64,000 nucleotides of DNA from Baylisascaris procyonis (GCA_037389465.1 JAZARR010000187.1:1984001-2048000), one strand, 5' to 3'; positions 1 to 12,604 are shown, counted from the stretch's first letter. Notes: generated by a model from the sequence alone, not told the origin. A program made the numbers and translations.

Positions 1-699
1 CTCAGTACTCTTGAATCCACCAAAGCATATATCATTAAAATGTATCACTAACTGACTCATGTTTGTTTATAAACTCACCTATCTATAAGTAAAGACCTAA
101 ACTATGTGATGGATCTCAATTTTCATATGAACCAAAGTTTTTTCATTATTTTATACTTATTTTTGTTGTTTATTTGAATGAAAAGAGGGAAATTTTTTTT
201 TTTAACTTTCATTAACCGATATGGAATGGATGAAAAAAAAATTTACAATATTATAAAATTATGAATGAGACAATTCGATCATTAAAGTTGTGATGCATTT
301 GAGGTGTGATGGAAAAGTTGCAAAACGATGGGAATTGGAATAAGTCTAAAGAAACGCATTCATTCTCAAGGATCCAAATAGTCGATAATTTACCGATTAT
401 ATTTCCATACTGTACTGATTTAATGGAAATGGGTGATGGCCTTCTCCTCATCAATGACTATTGAAACCAATGCCTTCGCCTGCGTAACCCCCCTCCCCCA
501 CCCGCCCAACCCCGCCTACCCCTTCCCTCCCCTTGCAATGAAACTAAATGAGTGCTTTCAACGAATAGACATAATTGAATGTGACTGCACTAAGCTTGTT
601 CAAGATAGTGAATATCATATCAATATCGATGTAAGGTCAATATAACTATCGAACTGTGAAGAAATTATCGGAATAAATAAGCGAAATTTCTTACATTAC
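1..699. other. intron or intergenic sequence left of last recognised LACT-like exon
   Basis: A C-rich pyrimidine run lies at about 489-535. Short ORFs on both strands here look spurious. The next LACT-like exon is expected to the left of base 1 or was not recognised. Confidence 0.4.
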
Positions 700-894
700 C
701 CATCCATGCGACATTTTGTGATACTTTGCCAAGTAGACTTTTACGTGATGCTTGTGCAGAGATCATATTCCAAACAAGTCTTAAAATAATAGGATATTCG
801 ACAATTTCACGAGCAATCGTTAATTTTGGTGACGCTGCTAGACGTGCTATACGATGCTCCATTTCGAGTGGTGCACCGATCACCAAATCGATAC
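700..894 (-). CDS. LACT-like gene exon 5
   Basis: The acceptor is TTTCTTCTAG and the first two bases complete Gly (G|GT). It reads GIDLVIGAPLEMEHRIARL, matching the family pattern after FFKEE. The donor TGG|GTAATG ends in phase 1. No convincing next exon was seen between 1 and 640, so the gene continues outside the window. Confidence 0.87.
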
Positions 895-2326
895 CTAGAA
901 GAAATTGATTGAAATTGATACCCTAAGAAAATAATCATTAATTGATAACTTAAGGAATTGAATTCGACCGAAAGAAAGCAGCATGAAATTGCGTTAAAGG
1001 AGTTACGCTTAGCAGGACTTTATGTAAAAAAAAAAAAACAACAAAATATGCGCAGTAATGTTTCATTTCTTACATGACCAAGATATTCACCGCAAATCAT
1101 TCTCTAGCGCAATTGCGAAATACATACGAATTTCTGGAGCACTTAAATGTTCGTAACTCTTTCGGAGCTAGATGGGACAACTTGAATGTTGCCGTGGAAA
1201 TCGAACGAGTGAACATTATGGAGCTATAGAGAAACCTATATAAATCAGAGACGATTATGTGGTGAAACCATCAAATTTTGCTTCTTCAAGCGCGGAAGCT
1301 TTCGAGCCATAGCAGCTATCAGATAGGCAAACAAAACGGGCTTTGAAATTAGTTATTGCAAAGCATATAGAAACTAATTTTTTATGAGGGATTCACATGA
1401 GCGGTTGGTCTGGGAAAAAATATGAATGCACTGTTGGAAATATTCTATAAATAGCTCGCAATTCATTGAATGTACATATTCAACGGGTGGGATTATAAAA
1501 AAAAAAAAAAAAAAAAAAAACACATCGTGCTAGCTCACCAAGCGCATTGCTTGGATATCATTAAAATTGAATATTTCTAAAACGCTTTTCATAACAATAT
1601 GAAATAAAAGAAAGCAAGATGAAAGGGTGAAGATAGCGGTTTAGTTTTTATCGCATCATTTAGTTTCTTTGCCAAAAAATGCTCCATTTTCTAATATATT
1701 TGTCAAATATAGCCTACGGTATTTTTTTCGTGTCTTAATTTGCTTGCAAAAAATGCCAGTCATGGCCAATTCGCAGAAACAATCTGCAATGAATGGGATT
1801 GCACCGATTTGCAACCATCGAAAGCAATTTCCTTCCTCATGTTTTTTTTCTTACCATTATACTGTCCTATGAGAATATGCATAGAGTCTGCATCATATAA
1901 AGTCGGGTAAAAGTTCGCATAAATATTTTTTTATATGTTGTACGTAAAATGAAAAAAAAAACTGGAGCCGAAATATTGAAAATGAAATCAAAACAGTATT
2001 TTTGAAGAAAATTGAAAATTTCAGTGATTTCTAAAGGATCGTACCATATGGAATTGCAATTTCTTCTTTAAAAAATATTGATAGAGATCTTTTCTTTGGA
2101 TCAATCCTTCTAACAAGTTGATCGTAGAGCCATCCAATTGTGATTGCATGATAGCCGACGCAGTCACCAGGTGCCCAATTAGGTGCTTGCTTCTCGAACA
2201 ACTTTGACATACGTGTCCAATCTTTTACATCCGCCTCCTCTATCACGCCGTCAACGAATGCGAGTCCTGCCTGAAAAAGCTCTCGGCAAATATACAGATA
2301 TATATGTATACGTATACATATACAAT

Positions 2327-2380
<54 letters not shown>

Positions 2381-5300
2381 CACTAATGTCTACTCGTCCA
2401 TGCTTCCGCAAAGTTGCAAGTGTGAATAGTGCTCACAGAACCTCTGAGTCATTCAGTTGTTAGCTAAACAAACTTGCGTATTTAATTGGCACGCACCAAA
2501 AATTTACATACGTATTCATTTCAAATGGAGCATTTTTGACAGTTTTGTAGAAATTCGGTTGTATTTGCATGATAATCAAATTTACTATTTTTTCTCATGT
2601 ACTGGTGAAAAGAAAAAAGAGAAAAAAGACTCTAGTCCATCCAACTTGTGATCGAAATATAGCCTCATGCATATTTCGTAGAATTAAAAGCTCAACAACG
2701 GTGTTGTTCAAAGAGTGAAAAAAAAAGAATGAAATTTTCCTGCGAACCAAATTCAAAGATATTCTGAAGCATGGCTTAAATACACTCGTAATTATTGTGA
2801 ACCATAGCTAATTTAGGATGATCATTAGGTCCCAAAAACTCACAAGATGATCCGCATGGTTGTTCATTTACTTAATGATTATTAATTTAATTGGTTTATC
2901 CCACCGCCTTGTGTGGACACTTTTCTTCTTTGTTCCTGTGGACGAGCTACGTTTTGTTGTGTTCATCATATGGCACTTTCATAGATTAGATTATATGATA
3001 TATGCTGCATAATATGCATGCTTCATAAATGTTTCATAAATCATATACAATTGATATTATTGAAATTATATAAAGAAGAAATGAATTCAGGCCAGCGTCT
3101 TCTTCGCGATGACGGCGGTTGAGCAAGTCCAGACCCTCCTATGAAGCAGCACAACGGCGAAGCGACTTGTTAGAGTTCAAATGTCACGAGACAAGCCTAA
3201 GCCTTAAGCTTTACGCGACCTTATAACTTCACCTAAGTGGAAGTGGAAGCGATATGAAAATATATTTATTTGTCTAGAATGCTTTGCTGATTAAAGTAAA
3301 GTGAAGCAGGGTGAAGTAAAGTAAGAAAAAGTGAAGTAAAGTAATTCTCAAAAGGTATTCAGACGCATACTAGCCTGAAAACAAAAGAATTACAATGTTT
3401 ATAGCGTAAAGCATACTAAAGGCCATAGATGAATATTGGTTACTATTCCTGGGAACAAAAAAAAAAATTCTAAACACCCTTTGAACTTAAAAAAACCTTC
3501 AAAAATCTGAATTTATTCGTTCAATTTTCATCCAAAATTTAACAAGGAGCTTCCCAAAGATTTTTAAAAAATTTCCGAGTGCTTAACTCTTTTTCTGCGG
3601 TTGAAATTCATTTGATATGAAATGATGCATTTTTTTAAAGTATGGATTTGCAGCAATGCTTCAACAAATTTATTTATGAAGAAATAATAAAATATTCATA
3701 TAGAAAAATTTATGAAAAATTCAACGGAAATCGAAAAAATTCAGAACCTTTATAAATACAGTGATGAACCCATATATGGAATAGTATGAATGCGCTATGG
3801 AGCAAAAAAAAAAAGAATTGCAATTTTAGTTACACGAATATTTAGTGAATATTGTGATGGAAAATGAATGCGATGAATATTGCTCGTCGAAAATAGATGA
3901 ATTTAATAGTGAAAAATTTACATTAAATGATCTTAAATGAAATATTTCAAGTTTTTTGGACAGTTGGAGAGGGAAATATAATTCTTTACCTCATCGAAAT
4001 TTATACCTTAAATGAGTTTTTCATCGTTTGTTTAAAAAAGGTGAAATCAACTTCTTGTAACTAATCATATTGTTGAGGTTTGTCTAAGTAAACGCAAATA
4101 ATGAGGAATATTATTCCATCGATACGGTAACTATCCATAGTGGATTTGAAAGACGCAGTAATCCCAATACGTCACGATTTTAGATTAAGGCAAAGAGAAA
4201 ATTGTTTTTTTTCTTCTTTTTTTTTTAGTTTAAAATGTTCGAATTCATCATGAAGAAGCTCAGTTTCATCACCGGAAAACTGAACGCTGGAATTGTTCCA
4301 CTCGGTTTTTTTTTCGCATCCGCTAACCTGATGTGAAAGTAACTGATCGATGGTAATCGTCTCTTTACCACTCTGTCCAAATTCAGGCCAATATTTCGTT
4401 ACGAGATCCTCATAGGCAACCAAACCACGATCGACCAATAATGCAAAACAGATCGCGCATACACTCTAAACACTCAGAAATCATAGCATAGGCATATCTG
4501 GCGAGATGCGGAAGAAGGGGGGAGGTGGGAAGGGAAAGGAGGGTTGGTAGGTCGAAAGGGACTGTGGAAAGATGCTGTGAGCGTTGAGAGCAAATTAAGT
4601 GAGAATTTAAATTTTGAAGCATAAGAAATTCACATTGCACAGTGACAAAAAAAAAACAAAGAAAATGCATGTTGGAAATCAAACGCATTCAATTGCCGAG
4701 GATAAGCAGCATGGAAAGCTCAGGAAAAGCAATTTTTTCAAAATTCCTTTTTAAGAAACAGTGCCGGGATGAAGGAGGGAGGGCTAGAGTGAAAGATGTT
4801 GGTAAGGAAAAACTAGTGAAAGATGGGAGGAAAATGGGAATCCAAAAATTTTTTAGTACCTTTGTACAGCTAAAAATAAGAGTCATAGTGTCATCTTTCC
4901 ATCGTCTCCTTGAAGATGCATCCGCGTATCCACCCCAAAGATCGATAACCTTTTCGCCTCTCAAATAGACCGCAAAAGCAGCTCCTTCGCTCTCCCAACC
5001 ATACACAAAATTATCTCTAAAAATACTCATTCATTTATTTCATTAATATATCATCACAGTAAAATATGCTATTAATAATTCATTCATAAATTCAACTAGC
5101 AATTTATATGAATTTCATCGTTTTCTCATTCATCTGAAAAACTAAGAATCTAAAGAATAAAACAGCGAGAGATAACCTCACATCGTACAACGTTTACTTT
5201 CTCACTAAAAAAATATGCGTTATTTATAAGTTACGAAGATAACAAAATAGAGTACACAAATGCAAGCGAATTTTGGATTTTATAATATATCATTCATCAA

Positions 5301-7893
5301 AGGTTAACAAAGGCAATTTTTTTTTCATTTTCATTTCATCTAAGCTTAACAATAGAAATTTGTTATGCATTCACATGATTTCAGCATAAGTTGGAAATAA
5401 AAAAAAAAATCTATTCTACGTGCAACATCGACAATCTTTCAGTATCATTCATTATAAGTTTATTCATTAACATCAACGTACTGCAAAGAATTGGGATGAG
5501 AATGGAAGAACAATTAGCATGAGAGCATTCTTAAATTCGTAGGTACGATTTATTGAAGCAATTTTTGCAACTAAACGATTTCTATTCATGAACGTTTCGC
5601 ATGCATTTGCCAATTAACTGAATTATTTTTGACCATACATAAAACTTCTGATGTCTCATAACTTCGTTGAAATGAGGTCGCTATAAACGATTAGTGCAAT
5701 CAGTCGTTCCCACTAAGGCGTTACGAATATGCTGCTAATTAAAGAATTCTGCAAAATTGAGAATCTCAACTTGCAAATTGCACAATTCTAAAAAATGCAA
5801 AATTCTGCAAAATGCAGAATTCCAATTCTGCTAATTATAGTATTTTGTAAAATGCAAAAGCCCAATTCACAAAAGTGTTCAGATTTTGTTCATTCAATTA
5901 GTTTTTTTATGACAGTTGAATTAGTTTATGACAGTGACAGTTGTTCAATTAGTTTTTATATTTAAGAGATCATCGTGCTCTTTGATGCCTAGAATCACCA
6001 ACAGAATGATGCACTATGTTTTTAAATGAAGGATTTTATTGTGAACGCATATCGAAATTTCAAAAGTTTCGTCGTACTTTACAGATTATATTTCATATTG
6101 CTCTAATCAAGTGAAAATATTCCGCGATATTTGTGTATCTTCTATATAGTCGATAATACAATTCAATAGTGCAAGATGTGCGCTCATTTGAAAGATGTAT
6201 ATTTTAGTGGATGAGCTTCCTTCATTTGCTAACCGAATTACTTCCGTCGATGAGGCTCAGCGGACCCGAACCAATCATTTCACTCTGTTATCGACGAAGC
6301 AAAGAAAAAAAGAAGAACCCATCTATCAATATCAACTCTTTGCATATATGAATGCAACATTTTCAACATATCATATATGCGATTAAGTAATAAAAGTGGT
6401 AAAAATTCGGGCACAAAGGGGAGTAACTTTAGTATGAGGTAATGAGGAAAGCATGAAGGAAACGAGTGAGAGAGGGAAAGAAGGAGGGAATTGGTGATAT
6501 TGAAATCACACTTGCGTGCAAACGGATTATTTTATTCGATGGTCTTTAATGAGATTTTCATTGTTTTTCCCAGCAGATTCATTTATTGGCGACTCTTGCG
6601 TTCACATTCAGCCGACACATCGATATCTAACCCCATATTCAGAAATTCTCGTTGAGAAAGATGATACCATCAAACGTTTTAATAAAAAAAAAAAATGAAA
6701 GGATTGACACGGCAACGTTTTCTCTTCATAAAATGATTGCAATAATGAGTGTTAAAGATGAAAATAATTGAGTGAAGCATATTTCCAAGAAGAAAGCTGC
6801 CAAACTTGAAATTCTACTTTCTCTTCGTTCAATTTCACCTCAAAAGCCCATTATAAACAATATAAGTTTAGTCATTACTGCTTGCACAATTATATGAACA
6901 CACAATGAAGCATATCGAAGAAGGTGGCAACTAAATGTGTCTTTGCATTCTTCACATCTCACTAATCATTTTCACAAGTTACCAACAAAAAGAAACAAAT
7001 AAATAAAATATGCAAAATAATGAGACAAAAGCAAAATCGACAAAAATTAAATATGCAAAAGAATTTCATATTCATATTTTAACTGGCGAAATCTCTCATA
7101 TAAAATTCTAATTCAATTTTCTATGGTTCGACTAATATGAAAAAAAACCTAATTAAGGCAAAAAGCATGCAATTTTTAGCGTCTTTAAATATCTACCATT
7201 TTTCTCGAAGTTGACGAATCAAAGGAAATTATGGGAGAGATGACCATCTTATTATGTAGGCTCTACCTATTAAACTTACTAACCAGGTTTTCATTGATTG
7301 TGAAGTTGTAATCACGGAACGTGACAGTCAAATATATACCCACATCCAGAGAGGACGGCGCCGCAATAGACTTTCGAAGAAGTATTAACTATCGTGTGAT
7401 TTGCAATTTGCAGAAAAATTTGCATAAAAACGTTGATGTAGTGATACTGCTCAAATTCTCTACGTTATGATTTTATGACAGCTGATGAAAGCATCTAAAT
7501 TTAAAGTGGTTGATATTTCCCAATATCTCATAAAATACGCTACACTAATAATGTTATATAAGGAAAATTCGAATAAATTTTTATCGTTTATAGAAGAATT
7601 AAATTTAAAAGTATGTTTACCTTCTCTAAGAATTACTGTAAATTATACAGTAATATTTTGATCTATACAGTTGGAATATATTCAAATTTTTTTGCCAGCT
7701 TGTTAATAAAACCGTCTTAGCATAGCTTCCTTTCAACTCATTCGATCAGTACAGATATGAGGGAAATTCATTATGATATATATTTTATTGTTGTAAATAA
7801 AAATCCACATAAATTCATCTACCTGAATACTTGTTTGACGGCGTTGAAACGCGAATCACAATCACCATCCACCAACACGGGCAGTCGTGGCAT
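700..7893 (-). CDS. LACT-family serine beta-lactamase-like protein, multi-exon, 3' end outside window
   Basis: Five minus-strand exons join in phase: 7893-7823, 5016-4860, 4465-4328, 2270-2045, 894-700. The start ATG at 7893 opens with MPRLPVLVDGDCDSRF, which fits the N-terminus of nematode LACT proteins. An in-frame TAA lies 21 nt upstream, so this start is likely. Family hallmarks seen: GAAFAVYLRGEKVIDLWGGY in exon 2; the class C-type nucleophile motif S-C-T-K at about residues 73-76, at the end of exon 2; a hydrophobic run then LLVDRG in exon 3; KYWPEFG; and G-Y-H-A at about residues 161-164 as the likely YxN/S-type second motif. By family knowledge this is a penicillin-binding/beta-lactamase fold hydrolase or transpeptidase-like protein; the substrate in worms is unknown. 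Exon 5 ends with a donor, so the C-terminal third lies beyond base 1. Introns are long (359-2806 nt). Domain assignment is confident; function is not. Confidence 0.88.
2045..2270 (-). CDS. LACT-like gene exon 4
   Basis: A strong acceptor TTTTTCAG leads to AGLAFVDGV; the donor is ATG|GTACGA. It has 75 codons plus G, and includes NWAPGD, GYHAITIGWL and FFKEEI. A long AT microsatellite lies 61 nt upstream, inside the intron. Confidence 0.9.
2331..2378. repeat. (AT)n microsatellite in LACT-like intron 3
   Basis: About 48 bp of uninterrupted AT dinucleotide, preceded by imperfect ATATAC repeats. Any IYIYIY reading is a repeat artefact. Confidence 0.97.
3290..3345 (+). repeat. imperfect GTGAAGTAAA tandem repeat
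   Basis: GTAAAGTGAAG-type units recur several times with a few substitutions, within LACT-like intron 3. Confidence 0.6.
4328..4465 (-). CDS. LACT-like gene exon 3
   Basis: The acceptor is GTGTTTAG and the donor CAG|GTTAGC. It has 46 codons, phase 0 at both ends, and contains ALLVDRG, KYWPEFG and ends LLSHQ, typical of the family. Confidence 0.88.
4860..5016 (-). CDS. LACT-like gene exon 2 (carries SxxK)
   Basis: The acceptor is TATTTTTAG and the donor AAG|GTACTA, with 52 codons ending F-S-C-T-K. The apparent ATG at 5030 sits in the intron side of the acceptor and is not a start. Confidence 0.88.
5740..5850. repeat. AATTCTGCAAAAT-rich repeat with palindrome
   Basis: AATTCTGCAAAATGCAGAATT (5801-5821) is a perfect 9-bp-arm inverted repeat. 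Related AATTCTGC fragments recur on both sides within 100 bp, in LACT-like intron 1. Confidence 0.7.
7823..7893 (-). CDS. LACT-like gene exon 1
   Basis: Runs from the ATG at 7893 to a donor AG|GTAGAT. It holds 23 codons plus AG, which joins A of exon 2 to give Arg in VFR-DNF. A weak acceptor (TTGTTGAAG) lies 7 nt upstream of the ATG and could be a trans-splice site. Confidence 0.75.
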
Positions 7894-8245
7894 TGCACCT
7901 TCAACAAAAAATTAGACACTTTCGAATCAACTCGTGCTTCTCCTATGCCACCACTGCAGCCTTGTTTGAGCGTTTCGTCCAAAGGGTGTGCCGTTTGGCT
8001 GCTTCGATAAGATCCAATTATGTTGGCGAATCTTGCAAAGCTGGAAAAAAATTGAGTTTAGACACGAAAACCGCTATGGAGATGAGTTTAATTTAATATA
8101 CGACATAAGCAACGAGGAATGAGAGATTCTAGTTCAATATTAATTAGAACCAAATATTAGTGTAGGTGAGCTATGATAAATTAGATTTGGTTTCACTTGG
8201 ACGTTTTAAGGTGGAAGGCTAATCCTATAACAGTCATAAGGTTAC

Positions 8246-8450
8246 CTCAAGATATATTTAAATTTCGAAAAATATGCACAACAAAAATTAACGGTCTTGT
8301 AAAGTTTCGGGACGTCTCTATATAATTCTGCAGCAAAAACGCGTCGAAACTGGCCACTAGGTGAACCGTCAACTGTGTTTGCCGAAACGTTTGAAAGTCG
8401 ACCAACGATTGGTGGATTCGAATGAAGGATAAAATATGGTCTGTTGATTT
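8246..8450 (-). CDS. candidate internal exon, unidentified protein
   Basis: The acceptor is CAATTTCATAG and the donor TTGAG|GTAACC. It is open for 67 codons with 2-nt flanks on both sides. The reading includes NRPYFILHSNPPIVGRLSN, then SGQFRRVFAAELYRDVPKLY, with many RNY codons and higher GC than its surroundings. It lies upstream of the LACT-like ATG on the same strand, but its phase-2 end does not join that exon, so it is either the end of a separate gene or part of an unrecognised 5' extension. The plus strand is also open here but has fewer RNY codons. I do not recognise the family. Confidence 0.4.
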
Positions 8451-10613
8451 CTATGAAATTGATTTAATTAAATTAAATTGTCGTGTTTTAGAAATCAGCG
8501 CATAACTAACCGAAGATGCTAACCCTTCTGGGAGATGCAGGAGATGAGAATGAGGGAGGGAAGGAAGGAGAAGGAAGGGAGAGGAAGAGGAAGCATTAGG
8601 GAGTTTATTTTAGCTGAATCGTTTTGTCTACAGCGATATGCTGTAATTTCCTCAGAGATTTTTCGTTATGACCATAGTAGACTGCAGAAAATGATAAAAA
8701 AATATTTCGATGAAAAATCCCTAACGGATTATGGATATCTGAGGGGATTATATGGAAAGGAATCCCTCATTCAATTATATTCATATTTCAATAAATGATA
8801 GGCGGTAATTGAGAGAATATAATATATGTCAGAATATTAAATTAAGGAGAAAGACACAAACAGGCGCATGGATATGCGATTCTTCGCATCATTCGACTAA
8901 TCAAAAATAATCGTAATCATAACGAAATTAACTAGAATTACCATCAGCTATATGATCATCATTTATTCGACTATAGAAAGCAATGATTAGATATATCGCT
9001 GAAAATAAATCAATGCAAAATTATAGGTAAATCAGCACACGTCTCATTGCCACTAGCGCATTTATAACGATCACAAACATTGCAAATTGTGCCTGCAGTA
9101 CAAACGATTCACGTCAACTACCAAACAAAACGCTTCATTAACGCGATTATGAAAGAGTATAAAATTTTAAGAGTGAAAGAATTCGAAAAAAAGCGACAAC
9201 TAAATGTTCAATAAGTTGAGAATTAAAAGAAGGAAAGATAAAAAGAATTGCAAGAGGAACAACTATGATAGAAGAGGCCATCGAAGAAGCAGAATGAGAA
9301 AGAAAAAAAACGAGATTTTAAAAAAGAGATTATTAGGTATATATTTACGATTGAAAATTAAGTAAATTATGAAAAATTGCAAAAATCGCCTGAGAGCGGA
9401 AACTTCATCTCACTTCTGTACTCTAAAAAAGAGAAAAAAATTACATACTCAAGGGAGAAATTTTAGTGAGGTATTGTATTTGAAAAGCGAAAAGAGAAAA
9501 TGCGCAGAAAAAAAGACAACATTTATGCAAATGTCATACTTCTTTAAAGCATACAATTGATCACAAAAAATTTGCATGCAATATTAGCCGAATAACTTTT
9601 GATGAGAATTGCAATAGTGCGAAAACAGCAAAGAAAATGGTCATCGCTGCTGCAACAAATTTATACACCTATTGAAAGTTAGTATTCATCTATCTATCTT
9701 CGAGGGGTATTTTTATCCAATCGCGCTATTCATGAAATTAAATTAATTAAATTAAATCTACTTGTTGATTTTTTACACGAATAATTTTTATTTTCCATCT
9801 ATAAATTAGTTTCCGCTCCGTTTTAGCTCCAACATAAACTAACGACTTAATTAGCAAAAATCAAAAATTTACCAATCATCGATCGAATCAATCACTCAAT
9901 ACGCAAAAATAACTATTCAAATCTCTTTCAACGAGGCAAATTTTCATATGAGCTGAAGAGGCGAGGAATGATATGAGCATTTGAAAGAACATTAATCTCT
10001 AAAGAAATTTTCAAAATGATGCAGAAAAAGTTTCGTTTTTTTTTTGTTTTTCTTTTGCTTTATAAGACTTTCCCATTCATCGAGACGCTGAACTATGCGC
10101 TTATTGAGACGATTTTCATTGTATTTTTCCTTAGATTTGGCAACGATTTTAGAAAATTTCCTCTCTAATATTGAAATTATCGTTTCTGAGCATTGTATAA
10201 AAAAATAAAAATATTTTTTTTATAAAAATATTTTTATTTTTTCATACAATGCTAAAAAAATAAAAAAAATTTTTTTTTTGTATGAGAATAACCATAAAAT
10301 TGTTCGAGTTCATTGTTTTTCAGGTGGGATCGATAGCTGGGATGTCATGAGTAGCTGATAGGAATTTGTTTCAATTTTAAAAGATGGAAAGAACGCGACA
10401 GAAAGAGTGAAACAACTTGCAATATAGTTGATCAGATGAACATTCATCTGCACATGCAAAAAAAAAAAAAAACGACGAAGCAATGGTGGACCCTGCTGTT
10501 CCTATAAGGCCGATCAGTGATGCAAAATATCCATCAAGCAATAAGTAATACTGCATTGCAAAATCGCAAACTAACTTCTTCTATTTTAGAACTTTCATAT
10601 GCAAATTAATCGT
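8451..10613. other. no convincing gene
   Basis: AT-rich sequence with a purine-rich block at 8536-8600 and a hairpin at 10189-10253. ORFs here are short and biased to Lys/Phe/Ile, as expected by chance in AT-rich DNA. Confidence 0.5.
10189..10253. repeat. 65-bp near-perfect inverted repeat
   Basis: AGCATTGTATAAAAAAATAA and its continuation pair with a mirror arm ending TTTTTCATACAATGCT. Each arm is about 30 bp with a few-base loop and one mismatch (A/G) in the outer part. Confidence 0.85.
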
Positions 10614-10636
10614 TGAACGAACGAACGAACGAACGA
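10614..10636 (-). repeat. (TTCG)n tail of the CR1-like element
   Basis: Five to six TTCG units on the minus strand directly follow AATAAATCCGC. CR1-clade LINEs commonly end in short tandem repeats rather than poly(A), so this is the likely 3' terminus. Confidence 0.6.
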
Positions 10637-10833
10637 GCGGATTTATTGAGAAATAAAGAAACATACACAGTATGTAAATAGATGCATTGACGATAATGAC
10701 AAAGGGTTCTGAGCAAATGAAAACATCGATCACAAAAGAAAGTTGAAACGAGAGGGAAGATCAAAATGCACATATTCAAGTAACGTCAATGAAGTAACAC
10801 TGACAAGAAGGCCAAAGCAAGACGAAGCATTCA

Positions 10834-11496
10834 TTAGTCACATATGGGCTGGCCATCTACGCCCTTCAAGAACGATAGGTCAAATTGGGATAACTTTGAT
10901 TTAAAACCATCAAGATTTCTAGCTTCAACAATGTCAGATGGTAGTTGATTCCATAGTCGAATGACTCGAAAGGATAACAAATTTAGTAGACCCGTTTTGG
11001 CCGAAAACGCGTTGTAATTGAAAACGATGAAATCTGGAACGTGTGTTGAAGCGGGTGTGTGCAAACACGTTCTCGAACGGGATATCGCGCAGCAGTCTTT
11101 CACCATCTTAAAGCATAAGTGAATGTCGAATTCAATTCTGCGGTATTTCAAACTTTTTAGGCCAAAAATCCGCAGTCGTTCAGGGTAGGAGGGAATGAGA
11201 GAATTTGGAAAGGCCTTACGAAAGGCGGATTTTGTGTATCGCCTTTGCACATTTTCAATCATGTCAGCGTCCTTGTGAGCATATGGTGACCATATCTGGG
11301 TACAATATTCAAGAAGAGGGCGACAATAGACAATAAAAGCGAGTCTATAATGTTCAATGCACGGATATTCCAGTGAGCGTAGTATACAGTTGGCTACTCG
11401 TGAGGCTTTTCTGGCTGTTACGATACAGTGAAAAGTCGATTTTAAGTTCGAACTAATATATATCCCAAGGTCCCTGATTGGAATACAGGGCCTAAT
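10834..11496 (-). pseudogene. CR1-like reverse transcriptase C-terminal fragment
   Basis: The open frame runs from about 11496 to TAA at 10834, about 220 residues. Motifs in order: IPIRDLGIYISSNLKS (the DLG-I motif after the RT palm); ARKASRVANCILR; CRPLLEYCTQIWSPY; IENVQRRYTK; YPERLRIFGLKSLKYRR; the C-terminal FRVIRLWNQLPSDIVEA; and a Phe/Lys-rich end. This order is characteristic of CR1/Jockey-group LINE ORF2 tails. There is no internal stop in this part, so the insertion may be fairly recent, but the catalytic palm (YxDD) and endonuclease are missing, so it is dead. Confidence 0.85.
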
Positions 11497-11508
11497 TAAA
11501 TTAATGTT

Positions 11509-12600
11509 CTATGTAACATATTCCTCTGTTATGCGCCAAATGAAATATATTCCGTTTAAAAATTAGCAGTGAGATATGTTAGAATAACGTAGATTGTGTT
11601 AGACTTAGTGATCAGTAAGGGTTCACATTAACGATCGCATTAGCAATAAATTCGCAGCTTCCTATATAGACGCTTTTAATTGATGACTGGTGGAGATCGT
11701 TGAGTAGCAAAATTAATAAAAAAAAAACACGCATGAATCGCATCTTTGCCTAAGTTTATTGCAGTAGTATGTTTGCATATTTGCAATAACAGAATAGCGA
11801 TTCGTTTATGAAGTGAAACTAGTGTGACATTTAAAAATGCGTGACTTTCATTTAAATTTTGAGCAATTTGAGATCAATTCCATTAGAAACGTTGAGTACA
11901 ATTGTACGCAAATGATGAAATATATTAAATACAAGCAATATAAAACTCTGTGGAAATTAATATAACAATTTTCAATAAAAAATAAATAAAAAAATAAATT
12001 ATGCAATTCTTTTTCAATGCTTTCAAAAATTTGATCATCTTTTCTTATTTGAATATCTACATTTTGAATATTTCAGAAATCCAATTAAACTTAAAGTCTT
12101 CACTTAAATCGGCAAATTTTTACTTCTCTCATAGATATATTCTCACTCACTAGTTTTATGAGAGAACAAGTAATGCGAGCGCATGCAATATTGCTGACAT
12201 AGATGCATCACGCAATATGCAAATATTTGCGAGTTTTACATTAACAAATATTTGCATATTACAACAAATAATTGGCAATGATGTTTTACCTGAGTAGCTA
12301 TTCTTTAGAGAAATCAATATGACACCAAACATCAACCGTGGTTGCCACATATAGAAAGCTCTCGTATCGATGGTGTAATCATTGGAAGTTGCATATTATT
12401 AAAAGTTGATAAGTTAACCGCTCTGATCGAAAACAATTTATTACTTATATTACCAATTTTGAAGTATCATTGTGCACTAAATCAGAGAGTGGAAAATGAG
12501 AGAGAGGGGGGAAAGGACAGAAGGGAGGAAGAAGGGAGAATTTAGAGATATTTTCAACTAGAGCTCCCTCTTATATATGCTCATTAAAGTATCCGATCAC
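11509..12600. other. no gene seen
   Basis: AT-rich with scattered GCAAATATTTGC-like palindromic words near 12210-12260 and a GA-rich block at 12490-12540. Confidence 0.4.
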
Positions 12601-12604
12601 AGAT

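Larger units (their letters stand above)
10614..11508 (-). mobile_element. 5'-truncated CR1-like non-LTR retrotransposon
   Basis: Minus-strand remnant with the end of the reverse-transcriptase ORF (10834 to about 11496), a 3' UTR of about 200 bp and a terminal TTCG-type tandem (10614-10636). Similarity stops near 11500 where the frame meets a TAG, consistent with the 5' truncation typical of LINEs. The assignment rests on protein motifs seen by eye. Confidence 0.8.

Noticed and set aside
5017..5030. ATG at 5030 as start of the LACT-like protein
   Set aside because: A splice acceptor at 5017 and in-phase joining to the exon at 7823-7893 give the family N-terminus; the ATG lies in the intron.
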